A DNA stretch of 64,000 bases, taken from contig NC_089589.1 in assembly GCF_019320115.1 (NCBI RefSeq), forward strand, positions 26,698,487 through 26,762,486, read 5' to 3'. Of the stretch, positions 33,817 through 45,311 are shown in pieces (the first letter of the stretch is position 1; the number at the start of each line of letters is the position of its first letter). The notes beneath the pieces are model-generated. The model was not told the DNA's origin. It saw nothing but the letters and a program-made list of their open reading frames with translations, and did not search any database. The DNA is from Miscanthus floridulus (Eukaryota; Streptophyta; Magnoliopsida; Poales; Poaceae). The position numbers and the translations under genes were made by a program.

Positions 33817-36800
33817 TCATGCGGGCACAACAGTGAATTTCTTCTTGACGTATGACCCTTGGTTATGATCTTGTCGTAACCATGGAGTGTCTTCATTATT
33901 TAACATGATGCTTGGATCTTTCTTCACTATGAAGGGTGGAATTCGGACATTTATTTCATAATATTCTGACATGTCTGACTTGTCTTCAATTCCCACTATA
34001 TTTATTTTCCCAGAAAGAACTATGCGGCGCTTTGGCTCATTGATCATTGAGTTGATGTCTTCGTTTTTTCCTATCTTTGATTTTGTAGACATGTCTTTCA
34101 CATAGAACACCTGACTCACATCAGCAGCAAGGACGAATGGTTCGTCTTTGTACCCAATATTGTTGAGGTCCACTGTTGTCATTCCATACTCTTTGTCGAC
34201 TGTTACCCCTCCTCCGGTCAGCTTCACCCATTGGCACCGGAACAAAGGGACTTTAAAATTAGGTGCGTAGTCTAGTTCCCATATCTCTTCTATGCGGCCA
34301 TAATATGTTTGTATATTCCCATTTGGATCTATGCCATCTATGCGAATGCCATAATTTTGATTGGTGCTCCTTTTATCTTGGGCAACTATGTAAAATGTAT
34401 TCCTATTTATCTTGTACCCTTGGTATGTGAGGATATGCCACGATGGTTGCCTAGACAACAAATACAGTTGCTCATCAATATTGTCATCGCCTTGACTTTC
34501 TTTTCGCAACCAACCACTGAAACTTTCCATGTGCTGACGCCTAATCCAAGCTTCAGTCTTCCCTGGAAACTTAGATCGTAAGAACTCCTTATGTATCTCG
34601 ATGTACGGATGCACCAATGACGAGTTCTGAAGAACTGTGTAGTGTGCTTTATTGAAATAATCGTCTTCCATGCCGATATATGTTTCCTTCCCTAAAGTTC
34701 CTTTACCACTGAGTCTCCCCTCGTGTCGTGATTCGGGAACGCCAATCGGGGAAAGGTCAGGAATAAAGTCAACACATAACTCAATGACCTCCTCTGTTCC
34801 ATAGCCCTAGGCGATGCTTCTTTCAGGCTTAGAACGGACTTTCACATATTTCTTCAAGACTCCCATAAACCTCTCGAAGGGGAACATGTTATGTAAGAAC
34901 ACAGGTCCAAGAATACTAATCTCCTTCACCAAATGATCTAGGAGGTGTGTCATGATATTAAAGAAGGATGGAGGGAACACCAACTCAAAGCTGACAAGAC
35001 ATTGAACCACATCATTCTGTAGAGTAGCTAGTTCCACTGGATTGATTGCCTTATGAGAAATTGCATTGAGGAATGCACATAGCTTCACGGTGGCTAGACA
35101 TACATGTGGAGGTAGAATTCCTCTTAAAGCAACTGGAAGTAATTGCGTCATAAGCACGTAGCAGTCGTGGGACTTTAAGTTTAGGAATTTCTTCTCTGGC
35201 ACATTTATTATACCCTTTATATTGGAGGAGAATCCCGATGGGACCTTGATGCTGCTTAGACATTTGAACATGTTGTCCCTCTCTTCTTTGCTAAGCGTGT
35301 AGCTAGCAGGACTTAAGTAATGACGTCCATCATCTATCTTCTCTGGGTGAAGGTTGTCTCGTTCTTTCATGCCCTGCAAGTCCTGGCATGCTTCAAGTGA
35401 ATCATTTGGCTTCCCGTACACACCCATGAATCCTAACAGGTTCACACAAAGATTCTTTGTCAGGTGCATCACGTCGATTGCGTTGCGGACCTCTAGGACT
35501 TGCCAATAGGGTAGCTCCCAAAAGATGGACTTCTTCTTCCACATGGGTGCGTGTCCCTTAGCATCTTTGGGAATAGATTTGCTGCCTTGTCCCTTTCCAA
35601 ATACTACTTTCACATCCTTGACCATTGCGAGTACATCTTCCCTAGTTCGGTTATGAGGCTTCTTCCGGTGGTCTGGCTTACCTTTAAAATGCTTCCCTTT
35701 CTTTCTTACTTGGTGATTCAAAGGGAGGAATCGACGATGGCCAAGGTACATGACCTTTCGACATCTTTTCAAATATATACTGTCAAGGTCATCAAAACAA
35801 TGTGTGCATGCATTATATCCTTTGTTTGTCTGACCTGAAAGATTACTTAAAGCAGGCCAATCATTGATTGTTATGAACAACATTGCTCGTAGGTCAAAGT
35901 GTTCTTGTTTATACTCATCTCAGACACGTACACTTGGTTTGTTCCATAAAACTAGAAGTTCTTCAACTAATGGCTTCAGATAGACATCAATGTCGTTGCC
36001 AGGTTGCCTCGGACCTTGGATGAGGATCGGCATCATAATGAACTTCCGCTTCATGCATAACCATGGAGGAAGGTTGTAGATACATAGAGTAACTGGCCAA
36101 GTGCTATGACTAGTGCTCTGCTCCACAAAAGGATTCATACCATCTATACTTAAGGCGAACCTTAAGTTTCTAGCCTCATTTGCAAACTCTAGAAATTCCC
36201 TATCTATCGCTCTCCACTGGGACCCATCAGCTGGGTGTCTCAGCATATTGTCTATCTTACGGTCTTCTTTATGCCACCGCAACAACTTTGCATGGTCTTT
36301 ATTTCTGAACAAACGTTTTAAGCGTGGTATTATAGGAGCATACCACAACCTTGGCAGGGATTTTCTTTCTAGGACGTTGTTCACCCTCGACGTCACCAGG
36401 ATCATCGCGCCTGATCTTATACCGCGATGCTTTACATACCGGGCATTCATCCAAATTCTCATATTCATTGCCATGGTAGAGGATGCAGTCATTAGGACAT
36501 GCATGTATCTTCTGGATTTTTAATCCCAAAGGGCAGACAGCCTTTTTTGCTTTGTACGTAGTGGTGGGCAATTCATTTGGCTTCGGAAGCATCTTCTTTA
36601 TGAGGTTCAATAAATTCCCAAATGCCTTGTCGGATACACCATTCTTTGCCTTCCACTGTAGCAATTCCAGTGTTGTACCCAGCTTTTTTTGCCCCTCTTC
36701 GGCCATCGGGTATAGCAACTTCCTATGATCCTCAAGCATGCGCTCGAACTTAACTTTCTCTTTTTCACTTTCGCATTCTTGTTGTGCATCACGAATGGCA

Positions 36801-37174
36801 TCGCCAAGAGCATCACCGAGATCATCTTCCGTCGCTACCTCTTCTTCATCTCCCCCCATTGTAGTATCATCAAAGGCACCATACTGAGCAATAATGTCAT
36901 CAATGTCTAAATCTTCTCCTTCACCTTCTTCCATCATGACCCCGCTTTCTCCATGCTTAGTCCAACATATATAGTTTGACATGAAACCTGACTTAAGCAA
37001 ATGTGAATGAAGACTCATTGAGCTTGAATATTCCTTTAAATTCTTACATAGGGCACATGGACAGCATATGAAACCATCCCGCTTATTTGCCTCGGCCACA
37101 CCTAAGAAATAGTGCACGCCCTCAATAAAGTCTTGGGAGCGGCGATTGGCATTGTACATCCAATGGTGTGACAT
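33817..37174 (-). pseudogene. TNP2: TNP2-type CACTA transposase, interrupted
   Basis: It starts at ATG 37174 (MSHHWMYNANRRS), the usual transposase-associated N-terminal domain with CCPCALCKN. It continues with an acidic stretch, the zinc-ligand pattern CPNDCILYHGNEYENLDECP-VC, and, after a one-base frameshift near 36346, IPRLKRLF and LRHPADGSQWRAID. Then come LRAMLFITINDWPALSNLSG, NACTHC, MHLTKNLCVNLLG, a DUF4218 region (LPVALRGILPP, HLLDHLVKEI, FERFMGVLKKYV) and a DUF4216 end (LFRCQWVKL, KDEPFVLAADVSQVFY). In-frame stops are TGA 35920-35922 and TAG 34807-34809, probably from Arg and Gln codons. TNP2/TNPD proteins bind the terminal repeats and cut the DNA. Its start lies ~90 bp downstream of the GRF gene's ancestral stop. 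Confidence 0.92.
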
Positions 37175-37263
37175 AATCTGCATTACACGATAAATTATGA
37201 AAACCTTGAACATAATTAAGTATTTTATTACACAATATAGATGACACACACACGGTTGATTAA

Positions 37264-37783
37264 TTAACTAAGCCTGGCTACAACGTAAGCAATCCCAACT
37301 ATCACTAAACAAACTAAAACTACAATGCACTTCAATAACATAATTATTTCGTGACCGTACACAACTAAAACAGACAAATCATTCGTCTGTTGAATATCAA
37401 TAAGCTTCTCCTGCTGGCTCACTGCCTCATCAGCAGCAGCCGCTACCTCAAGCGCACCTGAATTCTACACGTATGTAGCATAATCTTCCTCCCAGTACCA
37501 ACCATCGCATCCATTGCCCTCCCACTGAAATTAAAGCAAAAAAATATTTAGTCAAAAATATTCAAGAAAAGCAGGTCAATTAGCCATAATAATCAAATAC
37601 GTAAGAAACTCACATCGCGATCCGGGCACTTGTAGAAAACACGATCCTTGTTGGTCCCTGTCTCTTGACTCGGTACTCCATCACAATCTTCTGCTTACAC
37701 TTACCGCAGATAATGAGAGGGAGTTCTGGCCTCAGTCGTTTCGCAACCGAACGAGAGGCCGAGGATCCAGTACCAGTTGTCAT
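37264..37783 (-). pseudogene. GRF-type zinc-finger protein with C-terminal membrane segment, carried by the CACTA element
   Basis: Exon 1 (37614-37783) starts MTTGTGSSASRS and reads ELPLIICGKCKQKIVMEY. One base appears lost near 37650, after which the frame resumes as RVFYKCPDRD. Donor GAT|GTGAGT and acceptor TTTCAG|TGG (37524) join WEGNGCDGWYWEEDYATYV. The spacing C-x2-C ... C ... C fits a GRF finger, a single-stranded nucleic-acid-binding module in known proteins. TAG at 37465-37467 interrupts; beyond it the frame continues through a short coiled coil (EAVSQQEKLIDIQQ) to a hydrophobic tail (CIVVLVCLVIVGIAYVV), ending at TAA 37264-37266. It is the first gene after the right-end promoter array. 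Its role in the transposon is unknown. Confidence 0.75.
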
Positions 37784-37784
37784 C

Positions 37785-38260
37785 TACTTTCTATACTTAT
37801 TTTTGCAAACTAGTGTAAATTTCACATTTTCTAAAAGAATATATTTAAACAAAACTAAAATTATTTATTTATCTAACTAAACCATGAAATATGTACTATG
37901 TATAATAGTAAAATACCAAACTATCAAGTGATTTTACTATTGTAAATCATCATGTGATTTTGAGCTAAAAATGACATAGAAATCATAATCAAATCCACCA
38001 TATCAAGTTACTTTCTATACTTATTTTTGCAAACTATTGTAAATTTCTCATTTCTAAAGTAATATATTAAAAAAAATAAAAATATTTATTTATCTAACTA
38101 AACCATGAAATGTACTACATATACTAGCAATACTAAACTATCAAGTGATTTTGATGAATTAATTTAACTTTTGTTTATCTAAACATATATGCAAATCATC
38201 ATGTGATTTTGAGCTAAAAATGACATAAAATCATAATAAAGTCCAACATATAAAGTTACA
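37785..38260. repeat. AT-rich tandem duplication near the right CACTA end
   Basis: TACTTTCTATACTTATTTTT starts at 37785 and again at 38009, a period of about 224 bp, each copy followed by CTAACTAAACCATGAAAT and TCATCATGTGATTTTGAGCT. It lies just upstream of the GRF start codon. Confidence 0.8.
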
Positions 38261-38397
38261 CATGCATCTACATTGCAAAATGAGATAAGCTACTGATAAA
38301 ACATAAGAGGGGGAGAGAGCAAGAACAACAGCAAGCTGAAGAATAGAGGCAGTAAGTTTGAATGGAATGGCTCGGGCTCGAGGAGGAAGAAATGAGC

Positions 38398-38590
38398 TGG
38401 TCTATAGGCCGGGATAATTAGTCCCGATTAGGGGGCCAAACCGGGACTAAAGATTAATCTTTATTCTCGGGGCATCACCCAAACCGGGACTAAAAGCTTT
38501 AGTCCCGGCTGGTATTACCAACCGGGACTAAAGGTCCCTGCCCCACGGACGACCGTTGGGTAGGAACCTTTAGTCCCGGGGGCAAAAAAT
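38398..38590 (-). promoter_or_regulatory. Right subterminal repeats and probable CACTA terminal promoter
   Basis: AACCGGGACTAAA / TTTAGTCCCGGCTGG motifs in both orientations, with a TATA-like CCTATAGACC on the minus strand at about 38401-38410, followed by the leader toward the GRF and TNP2 genes. Confidence 0.65.
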
Positions 38591-38644
38591 GCCGAGGCTA
38601 ATGCTAAATTGGGACATCATTCTAAAGTCTGTTATCTAGTAGTG

Positions 38645-39506
38645 TATGCTTCTAGATCAGCATATAAGTGCAGGTTTATATGGCGACACGTGACATGGAT
38701 CGATTCATGCACGTGCAGGTTTTGAAGTGTGGGTTGAATGGATTGTAGAAGTTTCAAGGGATGTAGTGGAAGGGAGTATAGACACCAGATGTTTGTAGTT
38801 GCAACTGAAGTAATTTGGTTGGTTGGGGCTACAGGTGGTGTGTAAGACGTCAGGCGAGCCTGTCAACGGAAACGAAAAAGCAAGACTAATATGGCAATTT
38901 CTATATGTGACAGATAGGAGCTATGAGGTTGCAAATGTCAAGATCAAGTACTCCCTCCGTTTCAAATTATAAGATGCTTTGGCTTTTATAGATACATTGC
39001 TTTTGTTATGTATCTACACATAGTATATATATAAGTGCATAGCAAAAACTATGTATTTAAAAAAGCCAAAATGTCTTATAATTTGGAACGTAGGGAGTAT
39101 CATATTGGATTCAGTTCCCTTGTGTGATACCTAAAAAACAGTCATATGTCAGGGTCGGAGAAGAATATATTTTTGCTTTTACAGAGACTGTTAAAAAAGA
39201 GAAGGATGCACAACCGCAAGTGGAGCATAGAGTTGCAGGGATAGTAGAAGCTCTTGTTCTAGTGGGGTCTGCAATGAGACTCATCAGAAAGCTCTTGTGG
39301 AGCAGCCAAAGCAACAACTCAAATCTAGTGGACATGAAGATTTACAAATGACAACTTCTAGCTGGAAACATATTCGTCAAGCTAGAGTTTATTAGATATG
39401 TGGCGAATATTATGCACGAGCCCAATTACATTTGGACTTTAAGTTCTATCTAGCAGTATAGGGTAGAGTTGGATTTGGACTCTTGTAACCTAGTCTCCAC
39501 ATAAAT
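38645..39506. other. Intergenic DNA between CACTA and Tat elements
   Basis: Apart from the Stowaway MITE (38951-39097) no gene is supported. The first ~90 bp repeat part of the left flank of the CACTA element (GGCGACACGTGAC and CAGGTTTATAT occur on both sides). Confidence 0.6.
38951..39097. mobile_element. Stowaway-type MITE, 147 bp
   Basis: The ends CTCCCTCCGTTTCAAATTAT and ATAATTTGGAACGTAGGGAG form imperfect terminal inverted repeats, flanked by TA on both sides (38949-38950 and 39098-39099), the Tc1/mariner target. The core is AT-rich with no ORF. Confidence 0.9.
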
Positions 39507-39511
39507 ATGAG

Positions 39512-40664
39512 TGTCGGTGTTTTCGGACGACCGACGAGTAAATTTGTATTTGCGCGTCTGGCTCGAATGGTGTGCTCAGAGGACACAAGAGTTTATACTG
39601 ATTCGGGCGGAACGTCCCTACGTCCAGTTTGCTGCTGCTTGTGTTACCGACACTTGGTTTGCAGTAGGGGTTACAAACAGGCGAGAGAGGGAAAGGATCA
39701 CAAGTCTCTAGTGAAAGTAGTGAACGAGTGCTGAGAGCTCGATTGCTGCTCAGCCGTGTACTCGCGTCATGCTCTTGTGTTTTTATCTCGTGGTTCGGTC
39801 TCGTGCGGATCTAGATCCCCCTTTATGGGGCGGCCTGCTTCTCCTTTTATAAGCGAAGAGAAAGCGCGGGTTACAGCGGAGGAAAAGGAGAAGAACCAGA
39901 GAGAGAAGAAGGCTTCCAGGATCGCCGGGTCCTTCTTCTCCTTCATGCGGGTCCCGCCGATCCTGTAGATGTCAATAGGGACGGCTCCACGTCGTGGCCC
40001 TGTTCGTCACTGACGCCATGTGTAGGCGTCATCTGCCAATCATGGCGTTCCATTCTGTCCCAGTGGATGTGTGGTGAACTGACGCGCCTGTCAGCATTCG
40101 TACGAGGGTTAGGCAAAACAGCACCGGCACGCCCGACGCTGTTCTTGATGTGAATTCTCAGGTATGGCCCATCATGGCCACGGGTTACATCGAGGCATGC
40201 TAGTCTCTTCCCTGGTGTTAGAGTTTTGACCCAGGCCTATATGCTTGGACCTGGAGTGGTTGGCGGTGGTATGGGTCCCCGTCGGGCGAGACGGAGCCCG
40301 TGGCCTTGGGGTCAGGCGAGACAGAGTATGAACACAAGGGGTCGGGCGAGACAGAGCATGAACCCAAGGGGTCAGGCGAGATGGAGCCCATGGCCTCAAA
40401 GTCAGGCGAGACAGAGCACGAACCCAAGGGGTCAGGCGAGATGGAAACCGCGTCCTCAAGGTCGGGCGAGACGGAGCCCGCGGCGTCGAGGTCGGGCGAG
40501 ACGGAGCGCGCGGCCTTGGGCAAGACCCCCGCGGCCTCGAGGTCAGGCGAGGCGGAGCCCGTGGCCTTGGGGTCGGGCGAGACTTTTTAATTCGTCTTGT
40601 TCCATCCGGGGAAGTCAGCGTGGGCGCTAACTTCTTTGCTTTGGGTATCCCTAATATCGATACC
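39512..40664 (-). repeat. 3' LTR of the Tat-like element (inner end lost)
   Basis: It aligns to 51329-52602 of the other LTR but is ~120 bp shorter, mainly because its 30-bp minisatellite has four fewer units. The last five bases of the LTR (CGACA) are missing: after TATCGATACC the sequence goes directly to ATGGGGGAGG, and no polypurine tract is visible in the element's orientation. Confidence 0.9.
40281..40591. repeat. 30-bp minisatellite in the left LTR, about 10 units
   Basis: Units begin GTCGGGCGAGACGGAG or variants, with two alternating tails (CATGAACCCAAGGG and CCCGTGGCCTTGGG). One truncated 21-bp unit sits near the end. It is in frame with itself, so it creates long but meaningless repetitive ORFs. 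Confidence 0.93.
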
Positions 40665-43100
40665 ATGGGGGAGGCCGACGCCATGTTCCCGACCCGGGGC
40701 ATCCCGTGATGCGGTCGGATGCGGGCTTCATCGAGCTACCGGTGGGGTTAGTATTTTGGGACTCCATCGCACTGCTGCCAGAGCATGCGGCCGTGAGGGC
40801 GGCAAATCATGCCACGGATGAACAATGGAAGAAGAAGGATGACGAGGAGAAGAAACGGTGGTTGAAGCAGCGAGCGAAGCTGCAGCGAGCGAAGCTACAG
40901 CGAGGGAAGCGGCATCAAGGCTCGTTCGAAGAAGAGGAGGAGGAAGAAGAGGAGGAGGAGGATGATGGCTCCATGTAACCCATCCCGTGGGATGATCTAG
41001 CCACCAGGGATGAGGACCCGCCTTCACCGTAGGCAAGGCCCTTCCCGTGGCATGTCGCGAGGCAGGAGGGGGAGGATGCGCCCTCAGAGCCGGCGGAGAC
41101 GAACCACCCCGCCGCATCCGAACCTTCGACGGCGGCCTAAGAACCGGTGGAGCCAGGCCGCCTTGTCTCGCCTAGGCCTTCGATGGCGGCCTTGGAGCCA
41201 GCGGAAACAAGTCACCCACTCCGTTCGAGCCCTTGACGATGCCTGCAGAGGCGATGGGAGGCAGCCATTTTGATTCGTCCGAGCCCTCCGAGCCGAGGGA
41301 GGGCTCGAAGCGGCAACGTGCCGACGAGGAGTAGCCAGGGTCGGGCTCATGCATAATTTTTGTCATCCTTTTATCCTAACGAATTTCTACCATGAACTGA
41401 CCGACATGTCCCTTGCAGCGTCGGAGGATGTGGGACTCTCACGTGGCTCGCTCCGAAAAAGATCCTCCTTGGGAAAATGCGCCAGGAGCCGGCTAGCGCC
41501 GTGTCGGTGGTGGCCACGGCGTCGACCGAGGAGGCACAGCTGATGGCTACATCGGGGGAGGGCGCCCGTGGCGGGCGTGGCGCGACCGATCGTGTCCTCA
41601 ACGTTGTAGGTGGAGGCTGCGCGGCCAGAGCCGTTGTCCATGTAGGTGGCCGTGTCCGCGGCGGGGTAGACAGAAGGGGGTGCACCTGAGTCATCCTTCA
41701 TGGATGTGGCGACAGGGAAGGCATCTGTGTCCACGTCACTCGCCCCCTCCATCGCCAGAGGAGCCGCTCTAGAGGAGCTGCCACCACCAGAGAGGTCGGC
41801 GTCGCTTGAGGTCGGCGCGAAGACGTCTCAGTCTCTAGTCCGGGTGGCTGCCCTTGATGAAGCGGCAGAGGAGAGGGAATGGGGGAGCGTCCACACGGAG
41901 ATTGGGGACATGGTTCGTGCCCTGACCACCATGCTGAGCTCGATGCGCGACATTGTCGTCCTGGTTGGCCAGGTATGATATGACCTTGTTTCTGACCCTT
42001 ATGTTCTCCTTCCGTGCCTCTAAGTCTTGTCTTCTTCATAGATCCTTATGGCCCGTAGCTGGGAGAAGTCCTAGTTTCTTGCTGAGGAGACGCAGCGGAG
42101 TGAGGGGCTGGCTGCACAGCTCGCTGTCGCCCGTCAGGAGGTGGCCGAGCTTGCCCCTACCGCCCGGGAGGTGGCCGACCTCTGAGTCAGGGAGAAGGAT
42201 GCCCACGACAATGCCCATGAGGCCGAGGAGAAGCTCGCGGCCCTGATCGAGAGGGCACGCACGAACATCGTGGAGGCTGAATGGCTACGGAAGGAGCGAG
42301 ATGATTTGCTCCAGGTCATGGAGGAGCTATGCACGGGGACTGAGCTGGCTCACCAGGAGCGCACCGTCGCTCAGCAGCGGATCGGCCACCTAGAGAATGA
42401 GCTTCGAAGGGAGAGGGACCTGAAGGTTGTAGCCGAGGGCGTGTCCATCGAGCTTGCCACTAAGGTTGGGTAGCGCCAAGAAGAGGTCTAGTGCCTAGAG
42501 GCTGAGGTGACCCGGCAGCGCGATGAGGTGCGCAAGCTTCAGGCAGATGTGGATGGAAAGTCCCCGGTTTCCCTTGTTGTCTTTCTTCCTAGAATCCGTG
42601 GTAAGCCTTTTGACACGGTCGGTACGTGACTTGGGTAGGTCTCGATGACAAGCTTAGGGCAGAGGTGGTGAAGAGCCATGACCTGAAGAAGGAGCTCGGC
42701 AAGGTGAAGGGCACCCTCCAGAAGGAGAGCAATGAATATGACAACCTGTGCGTCGCCGTCCAGTTGGTCTACGATGAGCTCAAGCTAGCCCCAGAGTAGG
42801 AGACATGCTCACTCGTCATTCATGCTATCCAGATCACGGACTAGGCATGTGATATGGCAAGGAGCGTGCTTCGCTTTGGTGTTCATCGATCGTTCGGAAT
42901 CGCCCATTCTCATTACGAGAACATAGATCTAGTGACGATGAGCCAAGGCTTCACTCCCATCTATACCGACACTGAGCTAGATGACATCGAGAAGGAGGTG
43001 CCCCCCTAGTGTATGACCTTTTCGCCAAGATAGAGGATGAGATCATCCCACTGAGGGTCTAGTTTAGTCAGATAGGTCCGGTGGTGCACTTGTAATAAGC
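40665..43100 (+). pseudogene. Antisense ORF of the Tat-like element (coiled-coil protein), decayed
   Basis: Plus-strand coding fragments run opposite to gag-pol. They include FIELPVGLVFWDSIALLPEH, a Glu run (EEEEEEEEEEEDDG, about 40930-40970), Pro/Ala/Glu-rich stretches, STEEAQLMATSGEGARGGRG, and a long coiled-coil region (WLRKERDDLLQVMEELCTG ... QQRIGHLENELRRERDLK, 42270-42470). The end is near VYDLFAKIEDEIIPL at about 43005. Many stops interrupt it, and some gaps look like introns. Antisense ORFs here are known in grass Tat elements (a 'putative gypsy type transposon' domain family), but their function is not established. Confidence 0.65.
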
Positions 43101-43179
43101 GGACAACTTCCGACCCTTCTATTTTGTCTAAACAAGCTTGTTTTTACGTTTGAACAAATTTGTTCTTTCTCCCTTTTTA

Positions 43180-45305
43180 TGTGTAAAAGGGGTTAATGTG
43201 TTCTGACCTTCCTGTTGTTAAGACCATAGAGCTCGAGGTGTGGGCGGGAAACTCTAGTAACACTGGTAAGCAAGAGTGTTGTAGCCGCTGGGGCATAGGT
43301 TTCTTACAGTCCGACTAGTTTTTCTTTGGCGTTTGTTTCCGCAAAACCTTGCCTCTAGTTCTTTAACATGAGAAAGGGTCAGGCACGGCGACTGTTTCAG
43401 AAAGGGTATATGTATACCCTTATCAGCCCTCGAGTGAGACCTGACCCCTTGCCATTGCTGGGGTCGGGCTTCACTAAAGATTGATGAGACGATAGCAAAA
43501 CTGGTAGGGGAAAGCATTTTTTTGTTTTAGAAACATTATTCTTAGTTTTTGTGCGTATCCCCTCCCTAGGATCCAAGCCATCATTCTACGACCATGTGTT
43601 TGGTCTTCTTGTGAGTCCAACTTCCCTCGGGCCCCCGTGCATTGTAGGGGTCCAGTCGAGGGGTCAGCTCATCTTTGTGATTGTCACCCCGTCTGCGGTT
43701 TTCGCAACCGGAGGGATTGAGCTAACGTCACTTACCTCGATGGCTCGAGTGTCGCGCTCGGTGAGCTCGCTAACGGGCATGTCCGAGTGGAATCTAGGTC
43801 CGTCGTTCGTAATGGGGTCGGCATAGCCCTCATGTGGCATTCCACTGCTCCTTAACCCGCCTCCCGGCAGATGCCTAAGTTGTTCTGAAGATCGATTCAG
43901 GTGGCCCACGGGCCTCTCCTCGATGGAGATTCTGTGGGCAAGGCTCGAGGTTAGGATCAAACGAGAAGGTCGAGATGACCCTGTCCGCTTTTGAGCAGGT
44001 CAGGCAAAGGCCGCTGGAGCTCATCTACGTTTTCTCCCCTAGCTCTGTTTGACGCGAGGCAGCCTCGATCCCTTTGTGGGTCGGCCTTCGAACCCCGGTC
44101 GGTTGTCGCTCATGTTGAATGAGATGACTGTTGCTTTGTGTCACGACATGAAGCGTTGTGATGCAATAATTGTATATGTGATGCTTGGATGTATGAGAAT
44201 GGATGAAATGAATGCTCATGCACTGGAAAAGTAAAATGGGGGTTGGTAAAGTTACTTTGATAGCTCGAGTGATGGGTTCGGGGAGCTCTTATCAGATATG
44301 TTCGAGTAGAATCCGGGTTCATCTTTCATGACGGAGTCAGCATAACCCACATGGGGCATCCTACTGCTCCTTACCCATCTCTCGATAACGGCCTGAGCCA
44401 TCTGATCGACTTAGGTGACCCGCTGGCATAGGACTTACCTCGATGGCTCGAGTGACGGGTTCGGGGAGCTCTTACCGGATATGTCCGAGTGGAATTCAGG
44501 TCCGCTGTTCATGACGGAGTCAGCATAACCCGCATGGGGCATTCTACTGCTCCTTACCCATCTTTCGATAGTGGCCCGAGCCGTTCGATCGACTTGGGTG
44601 ACCCGCTGGCATAGGACTTACCTACGGAGATAGAGGATGAGATCACCCCCAAGAAATTAGTTAGGTAGATAAGCCAGGCGGCGAGCACATAATAAGTGGA
44701 CAAGCTTTTAAATTTTGTTATGGCCAAACAGAGTTTTAGCCCTTCTCCCCTTTTTGTATAAAAAAGGTAATGTGTTTGACCCTTTTTGTTGTTAAGGCTG
44801 TAAAGCTCGGGGTGCAGGTGAACAAACTCTTATCACGCTGGTGAGCAAAAATGCCATAGCCATTGGGGGGTAGGTTTCTTGTAGTCCGACAAGTTTTACT
44901 CAGCGTTCATTTTTGTAACCCTTGCTTCTAGATCTTATCGTGAGACAGGGTCGGGCACAGAGAATGTTTGCCAGGTGGATATACTCTTAAATGCGTCCCG
45001 ACTCTTTCCACAATTAAGGCTTAAGAAGCTTGGGGTATGGAAAAAACTCTGATCACACTAATGAGAAAAAACATCATAGCCACTGGGGCGTATGTTTCTT
45101 GCAATCCGACCAGTTTTACTCAGCGTTTGTTTGCTCGACCCTCGCTTCTAGGTCTTAACGTGAGAAAGAGTCATGCATAGAGAATGTCTACTGGATAGAT
45201 ATACTCTTATCAGCCCCCGAGTGAGGCCCGACCCCCTGCTGTTGCTGGGGTCGGGTGTCAGTAAAGATCGAGGAGTTGATAGCGAAACTGATAAGAGAAA
45301 GCATA
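43180..45305. repeat. Tandemly repeated spacer downstream of pol
   Basis: Three diverged copies of a ~300-bp module (about 43200-43515, 44780-45000, 45005-45305) share TAGCCGCTGGGGCATAGGTT-like and CCCGAGTGAGGCCCGACCCC-like words. A second family of ~187 bp (44257-44443 and 44444-44630, with a weaker copy at about 43736-43930) carries TGGCTCGAGTGACGGGTTCG. The first module recurs at 62100-62400 in the second Tat-like element, so it belongs to the family. Confidence 0.75.
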
Positions 45306-45311
45306 CGTAAA

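Larger units (their letters stand above)
26042..38644 (-). mobile_element. CACTA (En/Spm) DNA transposon, 12.6 kb, complete ends
   Basis: The left end is CACTACTAC (26042) and the right end CTAGTAGTG (38644), flanked by a 3-bp TAT duplication (26039-26041 and 38645-38647). Both ends carry subterminal arrays of TTTAGTCCCGG / CCGGGACTAAA motifs. Three genes lie on the minus strand in transcription order: GRF zinc finger, TNP2 transposase, and a Transposase_24/Ulp1-like protein. All have stops or frameshifts, so the copy is defective, but its ends and duplication are intact and it could in principle be moved in trans. Confidence 0.95.

Noticed and set aside
40226..40630. Repetitive ORFs (ETEHEPKGSG on plus, SVSPDPLGSC on minus) in the LTR minisatellites, also at 51920-52528
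   Set aside because: They arise because a 30-bp repeat keeps any stop-free frame open. They lie within LTRs and are not conserved in unit number.
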